This document shows positions 19,923 to 30,689 of a stretch of DNA of 64,000 nt, piece after piece. The notes below the pieces were generated by a model that saw nothing but the letters and a program-made list of their open reading frames with translations, was not told the DNA's origin and did no database searches. The stretch comes from Zea mays (lineage: Eukaryota; Streptophyta; Magnoliopsida; Poales; Poaceae), in the NCBI RefSeq assembly GCF_902167145.1, contig NC_050099.1, positions 9,996,434 to 10,060,433 on the forward strand, read 5' to 3'. Made by a program: the position numbers and the translations under genes. Within the stretch, counting starts at the first letter, position 1. Every line of letters begins with the position of its first letter.

Positions 19923-21208
19923 CACTTCTTTTGATTTATTGTTCGAGCTACTCTGGTCACATTCTACCACATGGACGTTGTGACGAACTGATTTGGCAGT
20001 ATCTTTGCTTTGGCTTTCACAAGCTAAAGCCCTCTAGTGTAACTGAGCTAGCATGAAAATGGAATGTCTTCTTATCTTTCTTTTAAATAATAACACGTTC
20101 CTTTAAATTCTAATTCTACTAGCTATTTTCTACCAGATGAATTTTGAAACATCGGTTTCTTATGTCTCCGAACCTCCGGATGTAATCATTAACCGATTCA
20201 TCTTTCCCTTGTGCCAGAGCCACTAGATCTACCAGATCTAACTTATAATCGCCGGAGAAAAAATGATCATGGAAATTTTGTTCTAAATCCCCCACGAAAA
20301 AATAGAATTATGAGACAGGGTGGCGTACCATGCGAATGTAGTCCCTATTAGGGACAATAAAAATAAACAAACATGAAACACTTCTTTGCCAGCCAATTCT
20401 CCTAGCTATGCTAGGAACTGGCCTATGTGTTCGTGCATGCTCTTATCTTGGCCACTCGAAAATTTCGCGAATTTGGGTATTCTAGTTTCCTGCGGGTACG
20501 GGTGATAGTCAAATTGGCTATCATAGGGCCTCTGATATGACTACCCCCTAGGGATCATGCTAACTCTGAGCTTATCTCTGAATGCCCTGCCTATCTCTTC
20601 CCTTACCATGTCAATGCCGGCCGATAGGAGCCCAGTGGCCCTCTGGTCCAACAAAGGTGTGGGTATTTGGACATTAGTATGTTGTTTCCCTACCCACTGG
20701 CTTTGGTTTTGTGTAGGAGGCTACGGTTGTTTAGGATATGTGTCTATCAGCATCCCATAAAGGGGCGGTGATTGGGCATGACAATATGTAGCCAATGAAT
20801 CGTGTGTGTTTTCCCTAGATTCAACCTCATGCGAAGGAAAATTTGAGACAATAGATTTATCAAATTCATGTACTGGCCTCTTATAATTATTCTGCATACC
20901 CCCTGTGATTTGTTGCATTTGGTCTCACTGCTCATCTATGTAAGCTCTAAGAGAATGAATTTTGTTGGTCTCACTTACCTTGGGGTAGTTGTAACAGGTT
21001 AGAGTGAAGCCAGATCAGTCGCCCGCTGTGAGACGACCTTGTGATTCCTATCCACTTTGAAGTTGGCTAGGAATTTCACCTCTGCTTCCTTGATCTTCTG
21101 CTCCTTGTGCTCCTCAAATTTCTGCTGATCTTCAGCCGATAGGGTTTCCTAGGTCAGCTCAATGATGTTACTGGGAGAGACGTCAGAGCCATCTTTTGAA
21201 CGGGCCAT
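19923..21208 (-). pseudogene. gag: Gag remnant of element H (Huck-like)
   Basis: ATG at 21,208 on minus (MARSKDGSDVSPSN...), then LSAEDQQKFEEHKEQKIKEA, a conserved Gln/Pro-rich stretch near 20,900-20,560 and the capsid part down to 19,923, where element B interrupts; it resumes at 12,712. Contains several stops. T inserted 23 bp before this ATG. The layout matches Huck-type gag; assignment is by memory of the family and not tested. Confidence 0.65.
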
Positions 21209-22553
21209 TGAGGGCCAATCAAATAGATCTTTGTATCACCCCTGGTGTTACTGTCACTAAAACTTGAGCATAACATCATAAGCATTGACATTTCATATGT
21301 TTGACATACCTAGAGTGCATTCACTAGGCAAAAATTTCAAACAAGTTGTATTGATATGACCTTTTGCAAATAAAACCCTAGAGTAGGGGACCTAACCCTA
21401 GATTGGGTTTAATAGAGCAAACAAGGCCTAAACAAGAGAAAACCTCAAAATTCAATTGAAAAGGGCCATAAAGTCTCACCATGGATGAATTCAAGTGGGA
21501 TCCAAACCCTAAGAGTGCAAGAAACCATAATTGGAACCCTGGAAAGCCCTAAACCTAAACCCTAGGGGGCTAAGTGCAAAATTAGTGCACTTTTGGATTA
21601 AAGTGCAAAAACTATGATAAAAAGGTGTCTTAAGTCATATGGTTCACAATTATGAAGATTTGCAACTTAAACCCTAGGTTTTGGGCCTATTTGCAAAAAC
21701 ACCATTTTTGTAACCATATGGCTAAGTCTGAATTTCAGAAAATGGGTTCAACTTTGGGGCCTTGTAACTTTCAAACAAAAAGGATTTTGCCCTAGGTCAC
21801 CACATCAATTCTGTAGATCTATCAAAGGTGAACAACTTTGTTTAAGGGGTTAAACATTGTTGTTATGAAGAATTTGGAGATAAATACACCCAAAGTTAGG
21901 CTTTCAGGCTGTTTGAAGTCTGAATTTGGACTAACAGTGGGTTTGAGCAAACTTTGAGCTCGATTCTAAGCATGATCCGTTGAAAATTTGTTTGGAATAC
22001 TATAACAAAGATGAAGATGGTATGTTGGGCTACAATTTTGCTGCAGAGCCTTGGATGTGTTGCCATACAAAATTTAGAGAAAATTTGCCCTGAATTTGAT
22101 CTGTCAGGCCAACTGAACCCACCTCGCCATGGTACAGTGCATCGGGGAAAACAAGTTTAGAAACTCGCCACCGACGACCCGCGCCCGGATTCACGCTCAT
22201 GCCGCCGTGATTCGTGCCCAGATCGTATGGATAGCGCCTGGGATCGAGTAAGAATCCTCGCCGGCCATTTAACTACTCCGGCCATTTAACTACTCGGGCC
22301 ATTTAACAACTCCGGCCACCGTACCGATCTTGCCACAGTCACTTCGGATATCCTCGCCGGTGACTGCCTCCTTACGATCTCGTGCCATGTGCCTTGGCAC
22401 CTCCACCCCATCGTCGTGACCCGTTGTAACTCTCTGTTGATCGCCGGAATGACTGCCACAGTAATAGGACACCAATCCAATGCACCAGTAACCTTCCGCT
22501 CCTTCAGCCGCCGCATGTCATCGCTCAAATTCCCGGCCACCGCTCTTGCCTAG

Positions 22554-22564
22554 TATAAATTAAA
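22554..22564 (+). promoter_or_regulatory. LTR TATA box of element T
   Basis: TATAAATTAAA followed by a C-rich start-site context. The 3' LTR has the same word at 31,990-32,000. No competing TATA box stands out nearby. Confidence 0.6.
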
Positions 22565-23581
22565 ACCACCGTGAGCTCTGTAGGATCATCACGCACCCAA
22601 CCACCAAGTATTGTCCTCAGTCGATCACCAGGGAGCTTCAATTTTGGATTTCCCCCAATCTGCTCAAGAACACCGCTATAGTTTCAACCTCACCGCGGCC
22701 AGCTCAATTCAGGTCTGCTCATACCTTCTGCTCCCTCGTTTGAGTGTTCTTATGTACCCATGATGCTCATTGACCCCCCCCAATTGAACTGAGCTGCCTT
22801 AGATCATCGAGAACGCGCTTAGTGGTCCGTTGTTGCCGTTGTCACCGTGGGCAGAGCACTGTAGGGCTCCAATCCAGAAATTAGTTGAGGGGAAACATTC
22901 CTTAGAGCTGGAACTAGATTTAAACCAAAGATTAGCACCGGTCTTAGTGTAATCCAGCCAGTATTAGCTCACCGGAGCTCGGCTCCCCACCAGTCACCGT
23001 CGTGGGTTTCAGACCGTGAAGAAATAAAAGTCCAGGGACTTTTCTGCATATGTCAGTGACTCATTTAAATAGTAGTTGGGGTTCTTAACCAGTTATTCAA
23101 GTCTTCGGGGACCTCTGTGCAAATCTGCCAAGCGCTTGTGGGCGCATCCCCGTTTCCTGTGTGGACTGGGTCGACTGGGCCGGTTTCAGTGCAACACTAT
23201 TCACAATTTTTCTTTTTCTTTTTCTGCCAGAGCTAAAACAATTCTAGAAAATTGTAGAAAAATGGTAAAAATGCCAAACCAATTTTGCTAGATTTCTAAT
23301 TTTCTATAAAATTTAATAAAAATAGTTTTAGGATTTTTAGTCCAAACAAGAAATTATAGATTATTTAAAACAGTCTAAAACCTTGTTTCTGGATTTTTAG
23401 AAAATCAATAATAATTCCAAAAATCCCCAAACTTTTTAGATGACCCTTATATATTATTTAGAAGCCTTGTGTAAAGTTTGGTATGATTTGGGCCATGTTT
23501 GATACTTAGAACCCAAAACCCTACCGCCCTGCCCTATGAACTTCAATGTTGACTCCAGAAACCCTAAGTTCTCGGAGATCC

Positions 23582-23935
23582 GTGAAGGAAAATTGTATTC
23601 AAGACTTTAGATAATAAACTCTTATTATCTTTGCACTCTCATGAGCATTACATAAGCATTCATTATTATCTATGGTTATATTTAGAAAACGAAGAAGGGG
23701 TAGAAGAAGAGAAGACTCCACCCACACCACCTGAGGAACATCAGGCAGGCAGTTGTTACTATTTTGACATCTGTGGAACTGAGCCTGACTCACTAGTAAA
23801 ACAAGGCAAGCCCCAGTGCATTTGCCACCTCCTTGTGTTTTAAAATCTTTATCGCCTTGTTTGATGCATTAGGTGATAGGAGTTGTATGCTAAAACAATT
23901 CCTGCATTTCCTTCCTTGAATTTGATTACCTTCCT
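23582..23935 (+). other. 354-bp block identical between the two T LTRs
   Basis: No difference from 33,005-33,358, whereas the ~45 bp just before shows about seven. Contains the 70-aa ORF with EEHQAGSCYYFDICGTEPDS in both copies and lies within the expected transcribed part of the LTR. Confidence 0.6.
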
Positions 23936-25276
23936 TTGAATCCCTATTTTACAAAAAGTTTTCCTATGCTTAGTCTTGCTTTAGCAAAACAAAATGTTTT
24001 GTTTTTACAAAATATGATGTTGCAAAGTGGGAGGGATGTTTTTGAAAATAAAACTTGATGGTGGATCCATCATGGCCATGATGGGTTCAACATCAGAAAA
24101 GATGTACCTCTGCCAGGTACCAAACTTTGGGTTTGAAATGATTAAGCTGAGACCGGGCTGTTGACTTGCACGAGAAAGGAGTCTCGGTGTAATGTCTCCG
24201 TCTAAGTCGATTAAGGACCCTCTCCATGTAGGCTTTATGACCGAGGACCCTTTAACTGGTCACATGCCTCGTCATGGGTAAGCTTTGCCTCGGGTAGACT
24301 AATACCAGAATAAGATACCACGCAATGGGAGTGGAGAGATGGCCAGAGTAGGGCGTACTCTCCGTGGCAAGAGGCTGGATGGTGGTGTATCTGTGCTCTC
24401 GGTTGGCGTGAACCTGATCTGGTTTTAAGAACCCCGGTGGCGAGTTGACATATGCAAGAGTTAACTGCTACATATGTTGTGTGATTGGAGATCCTCCGCT
24501 GAGTATAATCGATTCGGATCGCCGTACCTTCGCGGTTATGAAGACTTGGTCAGTGACTTACACAGAGAACTCCAGTAAAGATGATGGGTTGTTAAGAAAT
24601 TTGCTAGTGCAGGACAAGTGATTGAACTAGGGTAGAAAGAACTCTAGATACAGGTAATCTTACTTAAACTGACAAGTAAAATTTGGATTTTTAAGGATCC
24701 ACTCTTAATAAGCATTTCTGCAAACAGAGTCTTTGATTATTGGTAAGCCTTACCTTGACTCCCTCTAGCTAGCATACTATTGAGAGTCTTTTCTTTAGTC
24801 GGGTAAGTCTTGCTGACTAATTCCCTACTCAGGGCTTTGTCCCATGTTGTTTTTAGGTGAGGAAGCAACCAACTTTTGTTGCTTCTGCTCTAAGGTGGTA
24901 CCAAAGGAAGAGCACCAGGAGTGAAGTTGCGGGAGGAAAGGATCCTCCAAACTTTTTGTTTGAACTTATCGGGAGGGGTTTTTGCCTCCCATAGCTTGTA
25001 ATAATAATACTCTGCACTCGTATACTATATTCTGGTCTGTAAATATTTAACTCTGTCTTACATTTAGATAAAGGTAAGTTTATGTAACTGCTTCCGCATT
25101 TTCGTATCTCCGATGCTTGTAATGTCTGCATGACGGGTAAAACGCTCTTAGGAAAGGTAAGAAAAGCGAATACCAAACTTGTCAAGTGATTCAGGGGCAC
25201 CTGCAGGGTTGTCTGAGGTCCGTTGGACAAGGACAACTGTAGGTGGGCCTATTGACTTGGGAGGTTCCGTCACAGC

Positions 25277-25288
25277 TGGTATCGGAGC
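25277..25288 (+). other. Primer-binding site of element T
   Basis: TGGTATCGGAGC, two bases after the LTR. It differs by one base from TGGTATCAGAGC, complementary to the 3' end of plant initiator-Met tRNA. Confidence 0.9.
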
Positions 25289-25510
25289 GAAGCCCATCAC
25301 TGCAGAAGTTATGAGGCATCTTCAAAAAGAATTTTCTAAGACTTACCTAGAAAATTTCTTTCTTTCTTATCTAGCTTCTTTCTGAAGTACTTATTTATAG
25401 ACCAGATACAGAGTGCAATGTATAGAAGGTGTGAATCAACTAAGGTTGATTCTGTAATTACACATGCATCATGCTACAAATTATGCTAATAAGATTTTCC
25501 CCCTTAAGAA

Positions 25511-26081
25511 ATGCCGCCGCGCACAAGAAAGACCGCGTGCAAGTCAACCAGACCAATCGGTGTACCCAGTCATCAACTTGCTCCACGGCATGAAAATAGC
25601 AGTAGCGGTAGCAACGATCCAATTGGGGATCTGGAAGCCCAAGCGGATCAGCTTCAAATAGAACTTCGTCGCAGGAATGACATATGGGTCGCGGCTAGCG
25701 AAAGAATAAATGAATTAAGAGCCAACATCCGCTACCTACAAGATCAGCTCGCGGAACGAGACTTAGCGCTCGATTGGGCGGTTAATTCTCGTTCGCTTGC
25801 TTGGGCCAAGGAGGCAAAAGCTCGAGCCCGCGTGGAGGAGCTTAGCTCAGCCATAGATAACTTGCAGGTTTATTGTAATACATTACATGAAGAAGTTCAT
25901 GTATTGTATTCGCAACTGCATCCCAATGTACCTGCGGATCCTGTCAGGACGGAAGCCGGACCTTCTGGGACAGCGGGAGAAGCCTTTGGTGGTGAACTGG
26001 TTCAGGCCCCCTCCCTCTATGAAGTTGGTGGATGAATGGTCTCCTACTCCCGACAGCGAGAGTGACAAGAAGCAAGAATAG
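25511..26081 (+). pseudogene. ORF upstream of gag in T (orf0-like), frameshifted
   Basis: The first frame runs 25,511-26,035 (174 aa, MPPRTRKTACKS...), with a coiled coil at about residues 38-75 (ADQLQIELRRRN...YLQDQLAERD). Near 25,990-26,020 the likely natural C-terminus (EWSPTPDSESDKKQE) moves to the frame ending at 26,081, so one small indel probably broke it. It lies between PBS and gag. Rice RIRE3/RIRE8 elements are described with an extra ORF at this place; similarity is positional, not shown by alignment. Function unknown. Confidence 0.6.
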
Positions 26082-26223
26082 TATAGTATAGAAGTAATAG
26101 TAATGTATAATAGGAAGTGTAATCCTGTTGTAAAATTCGAGTCTGTAACATTACCCTTTTCAGTAATGTATAATGGATTGTTTTCTTTGGCATATTATAT
26201 TCTTTTCAATGTTTGTTGCCTCA

Positions 26224-27270
26224 GATGCCTTCCAAGACTCGTTCTCAAGATGGTGCAGGGACCTCTAGTGGGAGGGAAGCAACACCCAATCCACCTCCAG
26301 TACCTCCCACTTTAGCCGAGGCATCGCTGTCTTGGTTAACGCTATAGCAGACAATACCCGATTTCTACGGGAAATGGAGAATCAACAACTATAACAACAA
26401 GGCGGGCGGGCATATCCGCAAGGCCCGTGAAACATCCTATCTGGATTTCTCCGAGACGCGCCCTCCATTGTTTGTCAAAGCAGAAGATCCTTTAGAGGCG
26501 GATGAATGGATCCGCATCATTGAACAAAAGTTTGGGCTTCTTCGGAGTTCAGAAACCCAAAAGACCCTGTTTGCAGCATAACAACTTCGAGGCCCTGCCA
26601 GTACTTGGTGGGGAAATTTTATAGCCGTTCAACCGGCTGGTCATCAAGTAACTTGGGATGAGTTCAAGTTGGCCTTCAGAGAGCACTATATACCTGAAGG
26701 AGTGCTCCACATGAAGCAGGAAGAGTTCATGAAGTTGAAACAAGGCGGAGATACTGTCGCCCAGTATCTCAATAAATTCAATCACTTATCCCAATATGCA
26801 ATCGATCAAGTCAACACGGATATAAAGAAGAAGAATTGTTTCATGAGAGGCTTGAATGATCGAATGCAAAGAAAGATGGCCACCTGCATCGATCTTACTT
26901 ATGGAAGGGCTGTCAGCACAGCGCTGGCAGTTGAAGCTAAATATGCAGGGTCCGGAAAATCCAAGGGTTATGGATGTGACAGGCCCAATCAGGGTCCCAA
27001 GAAAAGGCAAAGGTTGGTAATCCGACCTTTCAATCCGAATCGCTCTTCCCCACGCCCACCCTCCTACCCATTTAAGCAACAGGTCTTTATTCGCCCTGCC
27101 ACGCCCCCACTCCAACAAGTCAGCCGGGTGCCCCTGGCACTCGTTTCCCTGCCCTCCCCAGCTCCTCGACTGTGGAAAATCCGGACACTTCATTAAGGAC
27201 TGTCCATATCAGAAGCAGAATCGGTCAAGTAATCAGCAAAGTTCTAGGAATTCCACACAAGGGAAGGGAA
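26224..27270 (+). pseudogene. gag: Gag of element T, inactivated
   Basis: Begins MPSKTRSQDGAGTSSG. The capsid-type gag domain is recognisable (FVKAEDPLEADEWI...QLRGPASTWW...FREHYIPEGV...GGDTVAQYLNKF). In-frame TAG at 26,345-26,347 and TAA at 26,579-26,581; both would be CAG/CAA with one C-to-T change. After 27,150 the frame shifts and the knuckle reads CGKSGHFIKDC with its first cysteine lost. Not translatable as one protein. Confidence 0.88.
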
Positions 27271-27272
27271 AT

Positions 27273-30200
27273 GTGGCGACTAATATAGCGGGGAAGAGTA
27301 CAAGGAAAACGGGACGAATTTATTATACTCAAGTGGCCACAACACCGGACGGTGAACCAATTATGATGGGTACGTTCCTTGTGGCCAATTACCCTGCAAT
27401 TATTCTTTTTGATTCTGGTGCTTCACATACATCCATAAGCAAGAGATTTGTGGAGCAACATTGCATTCCATGCCATGAATTAAGGGAAGGGTTTAAAATT
27501 CATTCGCCTGGGGGACAAATATTCACTAAAGAAGTGGCTTTCCAAGTACCCATAACATTGGCTGGACGGGACTTTCCTACTAATATGATTGTTCTGAAAG
27601 GCTAAGACATAGATGTAATTTTGGGCATGAATTGGTTAGCCCAACATAAAGCTATTCTTAATACTGAATTGAGAACTATCAAATTGAATTATGGCCAAGA
27701 AGAGGTTCTCTTGTCTATCCTCATAGCTATTCCAGCTAAAGCCACTGGCAGAATATATGAAGCCATTATACCGGAGATCAAAGATATTCCAGTAGTATGT
27801 GAGTTCCCAGTTGTCTTTTCAGAAGATTTGCCTGGATTGCCACCCGAAAGAGATGTAGAGTTTGTAATTGAGTTGAAGCCCGGTACGACTCCCATTTCTA
27901 GAAGATTGTACCGAATGCCTCCAAATGAGCTGGCAGAACTCAAGACCCAATTGCAAGATCTACTGGAGAAGGGATTCATCCAGCCAAGCTCGTCACCATC
28001 GGGTTGTCCAGCCATCTTCGTCAAGAAGAAGGACCAAACGCTTCGAATGTGCGTGGATTATAGACCCCTTAATGAGGTTATCATTAAAAATAAGTACCCT
28101 CTTCCACGGATTGACATTCTATTTGATCAACAGACTGGAGCGAGGGTCTTCTCCAAGATTGACCTCAGATCGGGCTATCATCAGATCCGTATCCGGCCCG
28201 AGGATATACCAAAGACTGCATTTACTACGCGGTATGGATTATTTGAATATTTGGTTATGTCTTTCAGACTGACAAATGCTCCGGCCCACTTCACATATCT
28301 GATGAAATCGTATTAACGCGCTTAAGGGAACACCAATTATATGCTAAGTTCAGTAAATGCGCGTTCTGGCTGGAAGAAATCTAATTTCTGGGACATGTAT
28401 TATCTGCCAAGGGGATTGCGGTGGATCCCAGCAAAGTCAAGGATATTTTGGAATGAAAACCCCCAACCACTGTACATCAAGTCCGAAGTTTCCTTGGACT
28501 GGCTGGCTATTACCGCTGATTCATACCAGATTTTTCCAAGCTTGTGAAACCAATCACAAGTTTATTGAAGAATGATACTATATTTAATTGGTCTTCAAAG
28601 TGTAATGAAGCCTTTGAACAATTGAAGGTATTATTAACCACTGCTCCGATATTGGCTCAACCGGATATTGAAAAACCCTTTGATGTGTACTGTGACGCAT
28701 CAGGCAATGGTCTCGGCTGTGTTTTAATGCAAGAAGGCCGAGTGATAGCTTATGCTTCAAGGCAGTTACGCCGACATGAGGAACATTACCCGACTCATGA
28801 TCTAGAGCTAGCTGCAGTGGTTCATGCCCTAAAAATCTAGCGTCATTATCTGCTGGGTAATATCTGTCACATTTATACAGATCATAAAAGCTTGAAGTAT
28901 ATCTTCACCCAGTTAGAGTTGAACATGAGACAAAGGCGATGGCTCGAGCTTATTAAGGATTATGAACTGGAGATTCATTATCACCCAGGCAAAGCTAATG
29001 TAGTGGCAGATTCCTTAAGTCGCAAGACTTTTTGTCATTGTCTTACAATGGAGACTTCTGACATTACGTTATGCCAAGAAATGGAGAAGTTAAACCTGGG
29101 AATGATCCAACATGGAACTTTAAATCAACTAAAGCTTGAGTCAGTCCTTATCCATGAGAAGATAGAGGCCGGAAAAGCCAAGTGCTTTAGAAAAGACGAT
29201 CAAGGCATTGTATGGTTCAACAACCGCATAGTTGTGCCAAAAAATGAAGAAATCCGCTAACAAATTTTGGATGAAGCACATCTTAGTCGCTATTCTATTT
29301 ATCCCGGAAGCACTAAGATGTATCATGATCTAAAACAACATTACTGGTGGACGAAGATGAAGATTGAAATCGCACGCTATGTGGCAAAATGTGACACTTG
29401 TAAGCATGTCAAAGCCATACACATGAAGACTGTGGGTCCATTACAATCTTTACCTATCCCTACATGGAAATGGGAAGATATAAGCATGGACTTCATTGTG
29501 GGATTGCCCAGAACAACAAAAGGATATGATTCCATCTAGGTTATTGTTGATCGGCTTACGAAAATTGCTCATTTTCTGCCTGTCAAAACATATTACCGGG
29601 TCCTCACATATGTGGAACTGTACATTGCTCGTATTCTCAGTTTGCACGGTATTCCGAAGACTATAGTGTCGGATCGTGGACCTCAATTTGTGTCCAAATT
29701 CTGGGAAGAACTTCACAAGTCCTTGGGTACTAAATTGCTCCACAGTTTGGCCTATCATCCTCAAACCAGTGGTCAAACTGAGAGGGTAAACCAAATACTT
29801 GAAGATATGTTGCGAGCATGTGTTCTGGAATTCCCACAAAAATGGGATGATTGTTTACCATTAGGGGAGTTCTTAAATAATAATAGCTACCAAGAAAGCA
29901 TTAAGATGGCACCCTTTGAAGCTTTGTATGGACGATGATGTCGTACTCCATTAAATTGGTCTGAACCAGGTGAAAGGAACTTTTTCAGGCCTGATATGGT
30001 AAAAGAGACAGAAGAAAAAGTTCAAAGAATAATTCATAATTTGAAGAAATCTCAAGCTCGACAGAAAAGTTATGCAGACAAGCGACGATAGCCCTAGTAT
30101 TTTCTGGTGGGAGATTACGTCTATCTGGAAGTCTCCCGAATGAAGGGTGTAACACGTTTCGGGGTAAAAGGGAAGCTTGCACCTCGATACATTGGTCCTT

Positions 30201-30538
30201 TCCTTGTCCTTGAAAGGTATGGGCCAGTGGCATACCGACTTCAGCTACCCGAAACCCTGTCTGCTGTGCATAATGTGTTCCACGTGTCTCAACTGAAGAA
30301 ATGTCTTCGGGTTCCCGATCGAACCATTGAAGTAACAGATGTTTCCTTAAAGCCAGACAAGACATATTCAGAACATCCTATTCAAGTCTTGGATCAAAAG
30401 GACAGGACTACCCGGAGAAGAACTCTCAAGTTTTACAAGATACAGTGGAACCAGCATTCAGAAGAACAGGCTACATGGGAAACTCGAGACTTTTTAGAAA
30501 AGAATTTCCCAGGCTTTTTAGCCTCATGTAATTTGTAA
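27273..30538 (+). pseudogene. pol: Pol of element T with chromodomain, inactivated
   Basis: Order: protease DSGAS (27,411), RT (about 27,850-28,550), RNase H ([13 protein letters not shown] near 28,690), integrase with zinc ligands C-x2-C (CDTCKH) and catalytic MDF, SDRGPQF and QTERVNQ, C-terminal core LKFYKIQWNQHSEEQATWE as chromodomain near 30,420-30,480. The RT segment that should hold the F/Y-x-D-D active site is missing: LMKS (28,309) is followed at once by LREHQLYAKF. Stops at 27,603, 28,313, 28,838, 29,258, 29,537, 29,936, 30,089 and 30,095. Chromodomain integrases are thought to target heterochromatin. Confidence 0.9.
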
Positions 30539-30689
30539 AGTGTGTGCAATTGTTGTAATAAAGGAGTGAGCCCCAAACCACCCCTGCCTTGTACCAAGAA
30601 TAAGGAAATAAAAGAGTGAAGAATTTCCTTTTCCATTACCTACCTAGAACTTTTAATCTCGGGACGAGATTCTTTTATGGGGGGAAGGA

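Larger units (their letters stand above)
21232..25274 (+). repeat. 5' LTR of element T
   Basis: Starts TGTATCACCCC (partner TGTAACACCCC) and ends GGTTCCGTCACA. TATA-like TATAAATTAAA at 22,554-22,564, so U3 is ~1.3 kb and the transcribed part ~2.7 kb. Contains AAACCCTA words but no telomeric array. A 70-codon ORF (23,631-23,843) lies in a block identical in both LTRs. Confidence 0.95.

Noticed and set aside
21360..21570. Telomere-like AAACCCTA words in the T LTR (also 30,830-31,025)
   Set aside because: Scattered, not in tandem, and duplicated with the LTR.
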